Shown here: positions 39,741 to 52,560 of the stretch, in pieces
Layout: every line of letters begins with the position of its first letter
Position numbering within the stretch: the stretch's first letter is position 1
DNA from: Tragulus kanchil
Taxonomy: Eukaryota; Chordata; Mammalia; Artiodactyla; Tragulidae
NCBI GenBank assembly: GCA_022376925.1
Contig: JAIOJX010000031.1
Location: forward strand, 134,434,854-134,498,853
Direction of reading: 5' to 3'
Length of the DNA stretch: 64,000 bases
Notes under the pieces: generated by a model
What the model was told of the DNA's origin: nothing
Databases searched by the model: none
Seen by the model: only the letters and a program-made list of their open reading frames with translations
Program-made: the position numbers and the translations under genes

Positions 39741-40255
39741 ATGCGTGTATGTACTTGCACTTAACCACATTTCTGTTAATTCCCCCAAACTATGTAATTA
39801 CTTTATATTTTAAGTTAATCATATTTGTATTATGGCTTGCAATTGTAATTATCTTTGAGTTTTGGCTGGCTGTTGATTGTGAAAATTGATAAACATCTTT
39901 TACTGTTGTGATTATATAGCTGTTATTCACTTAATGCCATTGTATCATGACTGGTCAACCGAAAAATAACAAAAACAAAAACAGAATTCTGTATCTCCAA
40001 ACTACCATTTAATAGAAAAACCTGTACTCACTTCTTAAAATCCAGATGCATACCAAATTAACTTGAGATTTCTTGAAAAATACAAATGCCCAGATACTAC
40101 TTTCTTTCTACAAAGCTCCAGATGTATTTCTAATGAGCAGCCATGTTGAAAAACAGCTAGACTATATGGGGAAAAAAAGTGCAGGCTAATGGTTTGGTCC
40201 AAAGAAACAGTGTGTCCTCAGGACTCACCAAATAATGCATATTGGGGAGAATTCT
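39741..40255. other. AT-rich non-coding sequence, possible last finger remnants
   Basis: No L1 wording. Near 40205-40255 the phrase 'ggactcaccaaataatgcatattggggagaa' resembles a decayed finger linker (THQ-x-x-H-x-GE), so the decayed gene A array may continue here beyond the L1. Confidence 0.4.
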
Positions 40256-40588
40256 TTTTTTTTTTTTTTTTTTTTAGATTTATTTATTTATTTATTTTGG
40301 GCGGGGGTTGGGGAGGGAGGGGAGCGAGTGGGCCACTTCGATTGATCTTTCGTTTCTCTATTTTCATCCGTCTTTGTTCTTTGGCTCCTGTGGGCCTCCC
40401 ATCACGGTGGCCTCTGTCGTCGCAGAGCGCCGGCTCTGGGCGCATGCGCCCCAGAGCTCCAGCTCTGTGATTGGACACATCGGTCCAGCTGCTCCGCGGC
40501 ACGTGGGATCTTCCCAGGCCAGGGCTCGAACCGGCACCCCTTGCACTGCAAGGCAATGTCCTTACCCACTGGACCACAAGGGGAAGCC
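40256..40588 (-). mobile_element. CpG-rich CHR-like SINE, locus 5
   Basis: Antisense member with a long poly(T), TTTATTTATTTATTTATTTT, a CpG-rich body and head complement CTGGACCACAAGGGGAAGCCC. The flanks GGGAGAATTC / CCGAGAACC give only a weak target duplication. Confidence 0.85.
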
Positions 40589-40937
40589 CGAGAACCTTTA
40601 TTTTAATAAGGATGTGGTAAATTTCTTGACCAATTTTCACAATGAACTACACTTTAGAGGAACTATACTGGGAATAACTAAATCTTCAGGTTTGGTTTTG
40701 TTTGTTTTGAGATTAGTCATTATATACTTCAGAATAATTCAAAGTCAAAATATATTAAAACTTATGACATGATTATCCCTGGAACAAGAACTTGTGTGGA
40801 AATGGCCCGTTATCTCCAGTGTATATTTAAATATTTGGGTTTTATTGAAAACCCTACATTACAATCTATGACTTTGAACTTGAAGTTTGAAATCTCTTAA
40901 TTTTACTCAATACAGGCCTTTCGCGATGGTCTTGTTA

Positions 40938-43133
40938 CAGAAATCACAAATCTGTATGCCCGATACAAAGTGAGGCTCATCAATACTAAACATTAGAGTT
41001 TGGAACAGAAAAAGATTTATTACAGATTCTACAAGGAGATGAGTGGCTCATGCCCTAAGAACCCCATAGTTACTGAAGGTTTTGCAAGTTCGCTTTAAAA
41101 GCAGAAGGTGAGGGATGGGCGTGGTTAGCTGTTGCAGACTTTTTGGTATCAGATCTTCTGTTCTTGAGATCAAGTTGTGGTCAGGTAACAATGTTTCTGT
41201 AAGTCTGTACCAGATGAATGTTATTGTCTTTTCTGACAAGAAAGGGTGAGGTCCCAAGGCACAATTTTCACCCTCCAGTATCCTGATCCTGGCTAAGAGG
41301 AGGCAGAACTCACTTGGCAGCTCCTTGAGGGCCAGGTTCTCATATCCTGCCCAGCTCAGCGCCAAGCATCCAATTCAACCATCCCTCAGGCTCCTCAGGC
41401 CACCCAAAGTGGGAGACTAGGCCTCACAGACTGCAACCCATGCAGATAGCTACTGTTGTTCTGTTGCTGCAACAGGGATGGGGGAGAGGCTCACTGCTGC
41501 CTCAAGGCCTGGGCCAAGGCTACGGGAGAGCCTTAGTGACGGCTCTGGAGCCCTGTAAGGCATACACCCCGGGCTGTTCCTTGGGCCCTCTGGCTCACAC
41601 ACTGGCCTGAGGCTGGGTAAACTGGAGGGCCTCCAGGAAAAGGCCTGAATCTGCCTCTTACCTCACTCTCCACCTGATGATCACCACAACACTTGAGTCT
41701 TGACTGGAATGCCCCTCATTCACAGCTACCCGTGAACAGCTTCTGTGGTGTGTGAATTAAGTATCAGGGAGGGGCAGAGAAAAATGTAAATGACTACCTT
41801 ACAACCCAGCACCCAGAACTCCAACCCAAGTAAACCCAGACGTCGCTATTAAATCTCCAGTTACATGTTCATTTTGGTTTAATAAGGTGAAGCTAGCCTG
41901 TTCTCTTGGCTCTTCTGGCGTTGTTATGTGTAGACACCATCTTTCGCTACATTTTCCTGCTTAAGACCCTTTACTCCCTTTGCCTCCACCCCCTGCCCCT
42001 GAAGTCCTCATTCACAAGGTGGATTTGGGGCCCCAGAAATCACAAATCTGTATGCCCGATACAAAGTGAGGCTCATCAATACTAAACATTAGAGTTTGGA
42101 ACAGAAAAAGATTTATTACAGATTCTACAAGGAGATGAGTGGCTCATGCCCTAAGAACCCCATAGTTACTGAAGGTTTTGCAAGTTCGCTTTAAAAGCAG
42201 AAGGTGAGGGATGGGCGTGGTTAGCTGTTGCAGACTTTTTGGTATCAGATCTTCTGTTCTTGAGATCAAGTTGTGGTCAGGTAACAATGTTTCTGTAAGT
42301 CTGTACCAGATGAATGTTATTGTCTTTTCTGACAAGAAAGGGTGAGGTCCCAAGGCACAATTTTCACCCTCCAGTATCCTGATCCTGGCTAAGAGGAGGC
42401 AGAACTCACTTGGCAGCTCCTTGAGGGCCAGGTTCTCATATCCTGCCCAGCTCAGCGCCAAGCATCCAATTCAACCATCCCTCAGGCTCCTCAGGCCACC
42501 CAAAGTGGGAGACTAGGCCTCACAGACTGCAACCCATGCAGATAGCTACTGTTGTTCTGTTGCTGCAACAGGGATGGGGGAGAGGCTCACTGCTGCCTCA
42601 AGGCCTGGGCCAAGGCTACGGGAGAGCCTTAGTGACGGCTCTGGAGCCCTGTAAGGCATACACCCCGGGCTGTTCCTTGGGCCCTCTGGCTCACACACTG
42701 GCCTGAGGCTGGGTAAACTGGAGGGCCTCCAGGAAAAGGCCTGAATCTGCCTCTTACCTCACTCTCCACCTGATGATCACCACAACACTTGAGTCTTGAC
42801 TGGAATGCCCCTCATTCACAGCTACCCGTGAACAGCTTCTGTGGTGTGTGAATTAAGTATCAGGGAGGGCAGAGAAAAATGTAAATGACTACCTTACAAC
42901 CCAGCACCCAGAACTCCAACCCAAGTAAACCCAGACGTCGCTATTAAATCTCCAGTTACATGTTCATTTTGGTTTAATAAGGTGAAGCTAGCCTGTTCTC
43001 TTGGCTCTTCTGGCGTTGTTATGTGTAGACACCATCTTTCGCTACATTTTCCTGCTTAAGACCCTTTACTCCCTTTGCCTCCACCCCGTGCCCCACGTGA
43101 AGTCCTCATTCACAAGGTGGATTTGGGGCCCCA
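40938..43133. repeat. Tandem duplication 14, period 1096
   Basis: 40938-42035 recurs at 42034-43133; the copies share CAG at the junction (GGGGCCCCAGAAATC) and the right copy exits as GGGGCCCCAAGCCTCG. Small differences, e.g. CCCCCTGCCCCTGAAG versus CCCCGTGCCCCACGTGAAG. A 105-residue minus-strand open frame (41048-41365, again 42144-42461) has no recognisable domain. Intergenic between genes A and B. Confidence 0.95.
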
Positions 43134-43224
43134 AGCCTCGCCCTGGTGGCCGCGCTGCTCACGCAGCTTCTGGAGAGTCTGTGCCCTTTCCCTGGTCCTG
43201 GGATCCTGGAGAGCCCACCCTTCT
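43045..43224 (+). pseudogene. Decayed exon-1/promoter remnant of KZNF gene B
   Basis: TTTCCTGCTTAAGACCCTTT through 'cctggtcctgggatcctggagagccca' aligns with gene A exon 1 (7763-7930). CpGs are largely lost, there is no GC-box array upstream, and homology stops before the GTGAGT donor, where an old L1 fragment begins. Gene B therefore lacks the ancestral first-exon donor and must use another 5' exon if it is transcribed. Confidence 0.65.
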
Positions 43225-43755
43225 CCCAAGATATACTGTGACATATTACACAGCCGTAAAAATGGAGATTTTTGCCACTTGGGACAACTTGAATGAATGT
43301 AGAGAAAATATATTATGCGAAGTGAATTAAGACAGACGGGGAAAGACTGATACTGTGTGAGCTATGTTGTGAGCTCTGTTATGAATGGAATGTGAAAAAG
43401 TGAAACTCAGTAGTACCAAGCAGTAGGATGGTGGTTATCTGGGGCTGGAGGTGAGGAAGATGGGGACATGTTGGTCCAAAAGTTCAGACTCTGAGTTACA
43501 GAATGAGTAAGTTCTGAGCAGGATCATTATATAGTTAATCCTACTGTGTTACTCCTACTGGAAATTTGGCAGGAGAATAAATCTTAAGTGTTGTCACCAC
43601 ACACAAAATGGGAATTGGGAGGAGATGGATGTGTTGCTTGGTGGATTGTGATAAATATTTCACAGTGTAGCTGCTGTCGCATGGTCACATCATGCATGGT
43701 ATTTATACAAATACTTTTTTTGTTAGTCGGTTCTGCCTCAGTAAAGTTGGGAAAG
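43225..43755 (+). mobile_element. Old L1 (L1MA/L1MB-like) 3' end
   Basis: Diverged L1 3' wording: 'acagccgtaaaaatggag', GGTTATCTGGGGCTGG, 'gcaggagaataaatcttaagtg', 'ggatgtgttgcttggtggattgtg', 'ctgcctcagtaaagttgg'. Homologous to the tail at 21900-22090 in gene A. Confidence 0.7.
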
Positions 43756-44397
43756 AAGAAAGTGGGAGGTGAGCTGGACTTGCCTTCTTGAGTGGTGCTC
43801 ACCCAGGCTTCACATGAGACCCATGAGGTGTTTTGCACGACTATGTTGTACCCCTCCCCCATCAGACACCCTCCTGAGGTGCTTGTGAGGGGCCTAGCCC
43901 CAGGAGTGCTCACGGTGCCCTGGATGAGTCTGCTCTGGGTCCTGCAGTGAGCACCAGGGCTCTGTGGCCTCCACTTCTGAGAGTGAGCTCAGCCCCTGGG
44001 AGAGAGGGCAGGGCGCTCTGCTCTGAGTAGGAATGGACCAGAGCCTGATCTGTGGCTTGAAGGAGATTGTCAGGTCAGCTGAGGTGCCCACTGCTGCTGT
44101 GTGGTGAGGCCTCAGCAGGAGGGTAGTGTGGTCTGAGGGAAAGTGTGGGAAAACTCAGCGTTGGTCTCTGCAGCACTTGACTGTCCTGAGTCTGTCCTGT
44201 GACAGTGAACAGCAGAGGACAGTCTGTTCCACGTGGTCAGTGCTTCCTTGTGTGTGTGGTGGTAGCACAGGAAGGTGGTGTGTTGGTTGTGTGCATTTAA
44301 CAACATGTTTTCAACTTTCAGGATAGACCTCTGCAGACTCTTGTTACCGGAGGAAGAAGCCCTGAAGATGAGGAAGAGGAAAGAACAGAAGTCAGAA

Positions 44398-44412
44398 ATG
44401 CCTCTTTCTCAG
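44398..44412 (+). CDS. KZNF gene B, start-codon exon (coding part of exon 44322-44412)
   Basis: Exon between TCAACTTTCAG and TCTCAG|GTAATG, paralogous to gene A 23712-23803. ATG at 44398 gives MPLSQ in phase 0 with the KRAB exon. An in-frame ATG at 44368 would add ten mostly charged residues (MRKRKEQKSE); by analogy with gene A the inner ATG is preferred. An identical exon at 45409-45499 (ATG 45485) comes from duplication 15; only one is probably real. Confidence 0.75.
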
Positions 44413-44967
44413 GTAATGTCATATTCTCAGTTGATTCTCACTCTGTCCTTCCTGAAATGCCCTTATCTGGACTCTCTAATCTTGTGTGACTCTCTAGTGT
44501 CCTGCCTGACACCTGGACATGGCACCCACCTGGGCTTCCCTTGGGCCTGTTGTCTCCACTTAGATCCCATCTCCGCAGGACCCAGTGACCTGGACCTTGT
44601 GAGGAGGCTCCACTGGGCACCGTCCTAGGCAGGGCTTCTACCCACAGATTGGAGCCATGGTCTCAGTGCTGTTGGGCAGCAGGGGTTGCTTAGGGCCCAT
44701 GTGGGTGCGCTGTCTGCTGTCCTTCAACCAGGGTAAAGAAGCTGCATGTAGAAGTCACATATCAATATGCATAGTATGTGGTAAAATCTGGAACAAAGAG
44801 ACCAGGAAGGGGAAAACAGTTCTGACTTTTTATAATGCTTTTAAAATTAAACAAGGATCTCCTTAACAATCTTAATGTTGGAACATAAAGTTCAGAAAGA
44901 GACCTCGTGCTAAAGGGTGTTTCATTCCATCCATTTTAAAATATGAAATCAGGTTTACTAATACTAT
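44413..44967. other. Intron 2 of gene B
   Basis: Unrecognised intron sequence; several short open frames without domains. Parts recur at 45500-46057 and, from about 44811, a third time at 46985-47141 because duplications 15 and 16 overlap. Confidence 0.5.
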
Positions 44968-45091
44968 TTTTCTTTATTTAACCACATGATGTAGCTTGTA
45001 GGATCTTAGTTCCTAGAGAAGGGATTAAACCAGAAACCCCTGCAGTGGAAGTGCAGGGTCTTAACTGCTGGACTGCATGGATAGTTCCCAC
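44968..45091 (-). mobile_element. CHR-type SINE (present three times)
   Basis: Antisense diverged CHR SINE ('gtagcttgtaggatcttagttcc', 'gcagggtcttaactgctggactgc'). Copies at 46055-46178 and 47139-47262 come from duplications 15 and 16. Confidence 0.7.
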
Positions 45092-46230
45092 TTTACTACT
45101 CTTGATTTGATATTTGTTAATGGACCAGAGCCTGATCTGTGGCTTGAAGGAGATTGTCAGGTCAGCTGAGGTGCCCACTGCTGCTGTGTGGTGAGGCCTC
45201 AGCAGGAGGGTAGTGTGGTCTGAGGGAAAGTGTGGGAAAACTCAGCGTTGGTCTCTGCAGCACTTGACTGTCCTGAGTCTGTCCTGTGACAGTGAACAGC
45301 AGAGGACAGTCTGTTCCACGTGGTCAGTGCTTCCTTGTGTGTGTGGTGGTAGCACAGGAAGGTGGTGTGTTGGTTGTGTGCATTTAACAACATGTTTTCA
45401 ACTTTCAGGATAGACCTCTGCAGACTCTTGTTACCGGAGGAAGAAGCCCTGAAGATGAGGAAGAGGAAAGAACAGAAGTCAGAAATGCCTCTTTCTCAGG
45501 TAATGTCATATTCTCAGTTGATTCTCACTCTGTCCTTCCTGAAATGCCCTTATCTGGACTCTCTAATCTTGTGTGACTCTCTAGTGTCCTGCCTGACACC
45601 TGGACATGGCACCCACCTGGGCTTCCCTTGGGCCTGTTGTCTCCACTTAGATCCCATCTCCGCAGGACCCAGTGACCTGGACCTTGTGAGGAGGCTCCAC
45701 TGGGCACCGTCCTAGGCAGGGCTTCTACCCACAGATTGGAGCCATGGTCTCAGTGCTGTTGGGCAGCAGGGGTTGCTTAGGGCCCATGTGGGTGCGCTGT
45801 CTGCTGTCCTTCAACCAGGGTAAAGAAGCTGCATGTAGAAGTCACATATCAATATGCATAGTATGTGGTAAAATCTGGAACAAAGAGACCAGGAAGGGGA
45901 AAACAGTTCTGACTTTTTATAATGCTTTTAAAATTAAACAAGGATCTCCTTAACAATCTTAATGTTGGAACATAAAGTTCAGAAAGAGACCTCGTGCTAA
46001 AGGGTGTTTCATTCCATCCATTTTAAAATATGAAATCAGGTTTACTAATACTATTTTTCTTTATTTAACCACATGATGTAGCTTGTAGGATCTTAGTTCC
46101 TAGAGAAGGGATTAAACCAGAAACCCCTGCAGTGGAAGTGCAGGGTCTTAACTGCTGGACTGCATGGATAGCTCCCCACTTTACTACTCTTGATTTGATA
46201 TTTGTTAATGGAATAAACTCTTTGGATTTT

Positions 46231-46508
46231 TTGTTTGTTTGTTTGTTTTTCGCCACTTCTATTGGTCTTTCATTTTTTTCATATATCTTTGTTCTTAGGC
46301 CTGTGTGGGCCTCCCATCACAGTGGCCTCTCTCGCTGCAGAGCACTGGCTCTGAGCGCATGCGCCTCAGAGCTCCGACTCCGCATCTGAACACATCAGTC
46401 CAGCTCCCCTATGGCACATAGGATCTTCTCAGGCCAGGGATCGAACCAGCACCCCTTGCACTGCAAGGTGATGTTCTCACCCACTGGGCCACCAGGGGAA
46501 ACCCAGCC
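46231..46508 (-). mobile_element. CpG-rich CHR-like SINE, locus 6
   Basis: Antisense, slightly shorter member whose tail is (GTTT)n rather than (ATTT)n. Target-site duplication CTTTGGATTTT at 46220-46230 and 46509-46519. Copy at about 47315-47588. In intron 2 of gene B. Confidence 0.85.
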
Positions 46509-46574
46509 CTTTGGATTTTGTTAATAGCTGCATACCTAAAATTAAGAATAAAATTATATTATTCTTTTTAAAAA

Positions 46575-46890
46575 TATATTTATTTGGCTGTACTAGGTCT
46601 TCGTTGCTACAGTGGCTTTTGTCTAGTTAGGGTTAGTTGGTAGCCATTTTCTAATCATGGTGTACTGGCTTCTCATTGCAGTGGCTGCTCTTGTTTTGCG
46701 GCACAGATTCTAGAGCACACTGGTTTCAGTAGTTTCACTTCCCAGACTCTAGAGCTCTGGGTCAGGAATTGAGGCTCACGGGTTTAGTTGCCCTTTGGCA
46801 TGTGAGATCTTCCTGGATCAGGGGTCAAACCTGTGTCTCTTGCATTGGCAAGTGGATTCTTTACCACTAAGACAGCTGGGAGGCCCTCAA
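46575..46890 (-). mobile_element. CHR-2-type SINE
   Basis: Antisense CHR-2: 'atatttatttggctgtactagg', 'gcatgtgagatcttcctggatc', 'tgcattggcaagtggattc'. Copy at 47658-47973. Confidence 0.8.
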
Positions 46891-48117
46891 TAGCACTTTT
46901 TTTTTTACAGAGTTAATAATAGCATTGTTAAATTTAGATACTTTACTGGGAGGTAATAGCACTTTATTATTTTAAACTCAAAGGAAGGAAAACAGTTCTG
47001 ATTTAATGCTTTTAAAATTAAACAAGGATCTCCTTAACAATCTTAATGTTGGAACATAAAGTTCAGAAAGAGACCTCGTGCTAAAGGGTGTTTCATTCCA
47101 TCCATTTTAAAATATGAAATCAGGTTTACTAATACTATTTTTCTTTATTTAACCACATGATGTAGCTTGTAGGATCTTAGTTCCTAGAGAAGGGATTAAA
47201 CCAGAAACCCCTGCAGTGGAAGTGCAGGGTCTTAACTGCTGGACTGCATGGATAGCTCCCCACTTTACTACTCTTGATTTGATATTTGTTAATGGAATAA
47301 ACTCTTTGGATTTTTTGTTTGTTTGTTTGTTTTTCGCCACTTCTATTGGTCTTTCATTTTTTTCATATATCTTTGTTCTTAGGCCTGTGTGGGCCTCCCA
47401 TCACAGTGGCCTCTCTCGCTGCAGAGCACTGGCTCTGAGCGCATGCGCCTCAGAGCTCCGACTCCGCATCTGAACACATCAGTCCAGCTCCCCTATGGCA
47501 CATAGGATCTTCTCAGGCCAGGGATCGAACCAGCACCCCTTGCACTGCAAGGTGATGTTCTCACCCACTGGGCCACCAGGGAAGCCCAGCCCTTTGGATT
47601 TTGTTAATAGCTGCATACCTAAAATTAAGAATAAAATTATATTATTCTTTTTAAAAATATATTTATTTGGCTGTACTAGGTCTTCGTTGCTACAGTGGCT
47701 TTTGTCTAGTTAGGGTTAGTTGGTAGCCATTTTCTAATCATGGTGTACTGGCTTCTCATTGCAGTGGCTGCTCTTGTTTTGCGGCACAGATTCTAGAGCA
47801 CACTGGTTTCAGTAGTTTCACTTCCCAGACTCTAGAGCTCTGGGTCAGGAATTGAGGCTCACGGGTTTAGTTGCCCTTTGGCATGTGAGATCTTCCTGGA
47901 TCAGGGGTCAAACCTGTGTCTCTTGCATTGGCAAGTGGATTCTTTACCACTAAGACAGCTGGGAGGCCCTCAATAGCACTTTTTTTTTTACAGAGTTAAT
48001 AATAGCATTGTTAAATTTAGATACTTTACTGAGTTAAAGCATTCTATATATTATTTTCTTCTTGTACTACCTTTTGTTTGTTAATTTTTAACTAGTATAA
48101 GATAATGTTGAAGACTT

Positions 48118-48375
48118 TGGTGCTGAGACAGTGGATAAGAGTGTGCATGCCAATGTGGAATACACAGGTTCCATCCCTAGTTCAGCTAGATTCCGCCTGC
48201 CTCAGGGCAGCAAATCCCATGAGCCTGTGCTCTAGAGCCAGGAGCCGAAACTACTGAAGCCCACATGTTCTAGAGAACCCAGTGCAGTGAGAGGCTCGTG
48301 CACTGAATCCCCAACAAGAGAAAGCCTGCTTACAGAAATGAATACCCAGCATAGTCAAAATAAGTAAATACATTT
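48118..48375 (+). mobile_element. CHR-2-type SINE
   Basis: Sense, diverged CHR-2 ('acacaggttccatccctag', 'tctagagccaggagccg', tail 'aataagtaaataca'). Confidence 0.7.
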
Positions 48376-48491
48376 TAAAAAAGAAATGTTGATTTACTGG
48401 GAGTATGATTGATTCCTTTTTAATGTCCCAAAGATGCTGATATACACAGGGAAAAAGGGAAAATGGGAGTATCATCTCAGAATGTGTCAGA

Positions 48492-48625
48492 AGGCAACTC
48501 TTTGGAAGAGGGGATGACAATCCACTCCTGTATTCTTGCCTAGAGAATCCTATGGACAGAGCAACCTGGCAGGCTGACAGTCCATGGGTTCACAAAGAGT
48601 CAGACATAACTGAATGACTAAACTC
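48492..48625 (+). mobile_element. Bov-A SINE fragment
   Basis: Bov-A wording 'gacaatccactcctgtattcttgcc' and 'acaaagagtcagacataactgaatgac'. Confidence 0.75.
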
Positions 48626-48689
48626 TCCACACAGAGTGAACTTGAAAAACACATCTAAACCTCTGATTTTCTTCCTGCAGATTCTTCAG

Positions 48690-49290
48690 TGGCTTCCAGT
48701 TGCTTTTGGAATAAAGTGCTAAATCCAAAGACCTTGCATAAACCAGCCTCTACCTGGCATCACCTCCTCTTGATTCCCTGTGTTCCAGTCACACTGACTG
48801 ACTTTCTGTTCACTCAGTATCTTTCTGCCTCAGAGCCAGCAGTCAGGCTGTCCTCCCTTGCTGGCAACACTTTTCCATTTCGCATGTTGCCAGTCCTAAG
48901 TATTTCCTACTTTTTGGGACCTTGTCTGATTTCTTGATGTGGATCAAGACTTTCTGGTAAATCTTCTCATAGCCCCAGATCTGTTTCAGAGCACTTAATA
49001 CAACAATAATGTTAACATTATGGATGTAATTGGCTGTCTGGCTGCTAGATTAACCTCCATCATGTTCACTGCTGTATTCCCAGCGGTGGGCATAGAGGTG
49101 ATGCTCAATAAATTTTATTAAGGCACTTTTATTTTACTTTAATTATTTATTTTGCCGCACTGTTTTAGTTGTGGTATGTGGGATCTAGTTCCCTGATCAG
49201 GGATCGAACCCAGGCCCCTTGCTTTGGAAACATGGAGTCTTAACCACTGGATCACCAGGGAAGTCCGTCAATAAATTTTGATTGAATGAG
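48690..49290 (+). mobile_element. L2 LINE 3' end split by a CHR SINE
   Basis: L2-type wording (CAGTGGCTTCCAGTTGC, 'tctttctgcctcagagcc') ending in 'gttcactgctgtattcccagc' and GCTCAATAAATTTT, then TTGATTGAATGAGAG after the SINE. The SINE at 49130-49267 duplicated TCAATAAATTTT (about 49107 and 49268). Most of it recurs at 49830-50430 by duplication 17. Confidence 0.75.
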
Positions 49291-50994
49291 AGAAAAAACT
49301 AAAGACCACTTATCTTGTTTGAATTGCTTATGTGTTTACATGTGCGGGCATGAGTGCATGGGTGTGGGACTCCATGGTTTTCTTACAGAACATCCTCTCA
49401 TAAATATGTTTTATGCTTTGTAGCAGTGAAAATTGTATCTGAAGTGTGTTCTGTGGCCTTCAGTTTCTTCTACTTCATCACCTGAATGATGTTACTAGAC
49501 GTAAGATGGTTGACACCGTGTGGGTGGGGGAGAGGGGTGACCCCATACAGTGACGGGTTGTGCTGTTCCATTGCGCTTCCGCTTCCTTGAACTTGTTTCA
49601 GGTATTCTCAGGGAACTCTCGGTGGATGGACTTTCCTGCTCTGTTACTTAACTCTTTGATTCCTTAGGTTCAGTTGTCACTCCCAGCCACCTGAACTCAG
49701 ATGTTGTTGCCTCATTTCTTACCTGTTTGATCTGAGTGATTTCTTAGAGTGATAGAGTTTTCTCCCCAGTATGATGGACACAGATCTTTCATATGCTGTT
49801 ATATTGATAATAAGTACATACATGTAGAGCATTTAAAGTAATGCTTAGTGGGAGAGTGCTAAATCCAAAGACCTTGCATAAACCAGCCTCTACCTGGCAT
49901 CACCTCCTCTTGATTCCCTGTGTTCCAGTCACACTGACTGACTTTCTGTTCACTCAGTATCTTTCTGCCTCAGAGCCAGCAGTCAGGCTGTCCTCCCTTG
50001 CTGGCAACACTTTTCCATTTCGCATGTTGCCAGTCCTAAGTATTTCCTACTTTTTGGGACCTTGTCTGATTTCTTGATGTGGATCAAGACTTTCTGGTAA
50101 ATCTTCTCATAGCCCCAGATCTGTTTCAGAGCACTTAATACAACAATAATGTTAACATTATGGATGTAATTGGCTGTCTGGCTGCTAGATTAACCTCCAT
50201 CATGTTCACTGCTGTATTCCCAGCGGTGGGCATAGAGGTGATGCTCAATAAATTTTATTAAGGCACTTTTATTTTACTTTAATTATTTATTTTGCCGCAC
50301 TGTTTTAGTTGTGGTATGTGGGATCTAGTTCCCTGATCAGGATCGAACCCAGGCCCTTGCTTTGGAAACATGGAGTCTTAACCACTGGATCACCAGGGAA
50401 GTCCGTCAATAAATTTTGATTGAATGAGAGAAAAAACTAAAGACCACTTATCTTGTTTGAATTGCTTATGTGTTTACATGTGCGGGCATGAGTGCATGGG
50501 TGTGGGACTCCATGGTTTTCTTACAGAACATCCTCTCATAAATATGTTTTATGCTTTGTAGCAGTGAAAATTGTATCTGAAGTGTGTTCTGTGGCCTTCA
50601 GTTTCTTCTACTTCATCACCTGAATGATGTTACTAGACGTAAGATGGTTGACACCGTGTGGGTGGGGGAGAGGGGTGACCCCATACAGTGACGGGTTGTG
50701 CTGTTCCATTGCGCTTCCGCTTCCTTGAACTTGTTTCAGGTATTCTCAGGGAACTCTCGGTGGATGGACTTTCCTGCTCTGTTACTTAACTCTTTGATTC
50801 CTTAGGTTCAGTTGTCACTCCCAGCCACCTGAACTCAGATGTTGTTGCCTCATTTCTTACCTGTTTGATCTGAGTGATTTCTTAGAGTGATAGAGTTTTC
50901 TCCCCAGTATGATGGACACAGATCTTTCATATGCTGTTATATTGATAATAAGTACATACATGTAGAGCATTTAAAGTAATGCTTAGTGGGAGAG
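48715..50994. repeat. Tandem duplication 17, period 1140
   Basis: 48715-49856 recurs at 49855-50994. Junction GGGAGAGTGCTAAATCC; natural exit GGGAGAGGAAGTG. The right copy has two single-G losses near 50341-50355 in the SINE. Confidence 0.95.
49130..49267 (-). mobile_element. CHR-type SINE in L2
   Basis: Antisense short CHR SINE ending in CTGGATCACCAGGGAAGTCC; second copy at 50270-50405. Confidence 0.8.
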
Positions 50995-51873
<879 letters not shown>

Positions 51874-52088
51874 TGTGTGTGTGCTCAGTCACTACAGTTG
51901 TGTCCAACTCTTTACAACCCAATGGACCATCACCCTCCAGGCTCCTGTGTCCCTGGGATTCTTCAGGCAAGAATTCTAGAGTGGATTGCCATGCCCTTTT
52001 CCAAGGAATCCTTCCCTATGCAGAGATCGAACTGCATCTCCTGCATTGCAGGCAGATTCTTTACCACTGAGCCACCAGGGGAGTTCAG
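51874..52088 (-). mobile_element. Bov-tA SINE, absent from gene A
   Basis: Antisense Bov-tA ('gtgctcagtcactacagttg', 'ttcaggcaagaattctagagtgg', GAGCCACCAGGGGAGTTC). ATCTGCAT flanks it on both sides, and gene A has the uninterrupted ATATCTGCATATTAGAC at 27029. It inserted after the gene duplication. Confidence 0.85.
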
Positions 52089-52214
52089 GTATCTGCATAT
52101 TATACTGTTTATTACACTGTTCCCTGTACATTCATAAGGAGACAAATAGTAAGTTAGTTTGTGAAGTATTTTTATGTCCATCAATGATGTCCTCACTTCT
52201 TCGCTGACGAAAGA

Positions 52215-52560
52215 GCTAAGATTCTACACCTACCAATGCCAGAGACATGGGTTTGATCCCTGATCTGGGAAGATCCCACATACCACAGAGCTGCTAAGCC
52301 TGTGCGCCACAACTGCTGAGCTGGCAATCTAGAGCCCAGAAGCTGCACCTACTGAGCCCACAGGGAATAATTACTGAGGCCCTTGCACCCAAGAGAAGCC
52401 ACAGCAAATGAGAAGCCCGAGCACTACAACTAGACAGTATCCCCACTTGCCAAACTTCGAGAAAAGACCAAGTATCAACGAACACTCACCACAGCCAACA
52501 TAAATAACAGAGTAAGCCAAATAATTGAAAATAAAAAATAGATTTATTTTTAAAAAAAAG
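52215..52560 (+). mobile_element. CHR-2-type SINE
   Basis: Sense CHR-2 ('gacatgggtttgatccctgatctggg', 'gagaagcccgagcactacaac') with an A-rich tail to about 52560. Confidence 0.75.

Larger units (their letters stand above)
44032..46212. repeat. Tandem duplication 15, period 1087, containing the gene B start exon
   Basis: 44032-45124 recurs at 45119-46212; the copies share AATGGA at the junction. Both contain the start-codon exon and a CHR SINE at the end. Confidence 0.95.
45896..48031. repeat. Tandem duplication 16, period about 1084, with spacer
   Basis: 45896-46948 recurs at 46985-48031; the 36-bp spacer 46949-46984 (GGAGGTAATAGCACTTTATT...) is a scrambled echo of nearby sequence. It overlaps duplication 15, producing three copies of about 300 bp. 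A 5-bp indel near 45911 versus 47000. Confidence 0.93.

Noticed and set aside
41048..41365. 105-residue minus-strand open frame, repeated at 42144-42461
   Set aside because: Duplicated only because of tandem duplication 14; no domain, no splice or promoter context.
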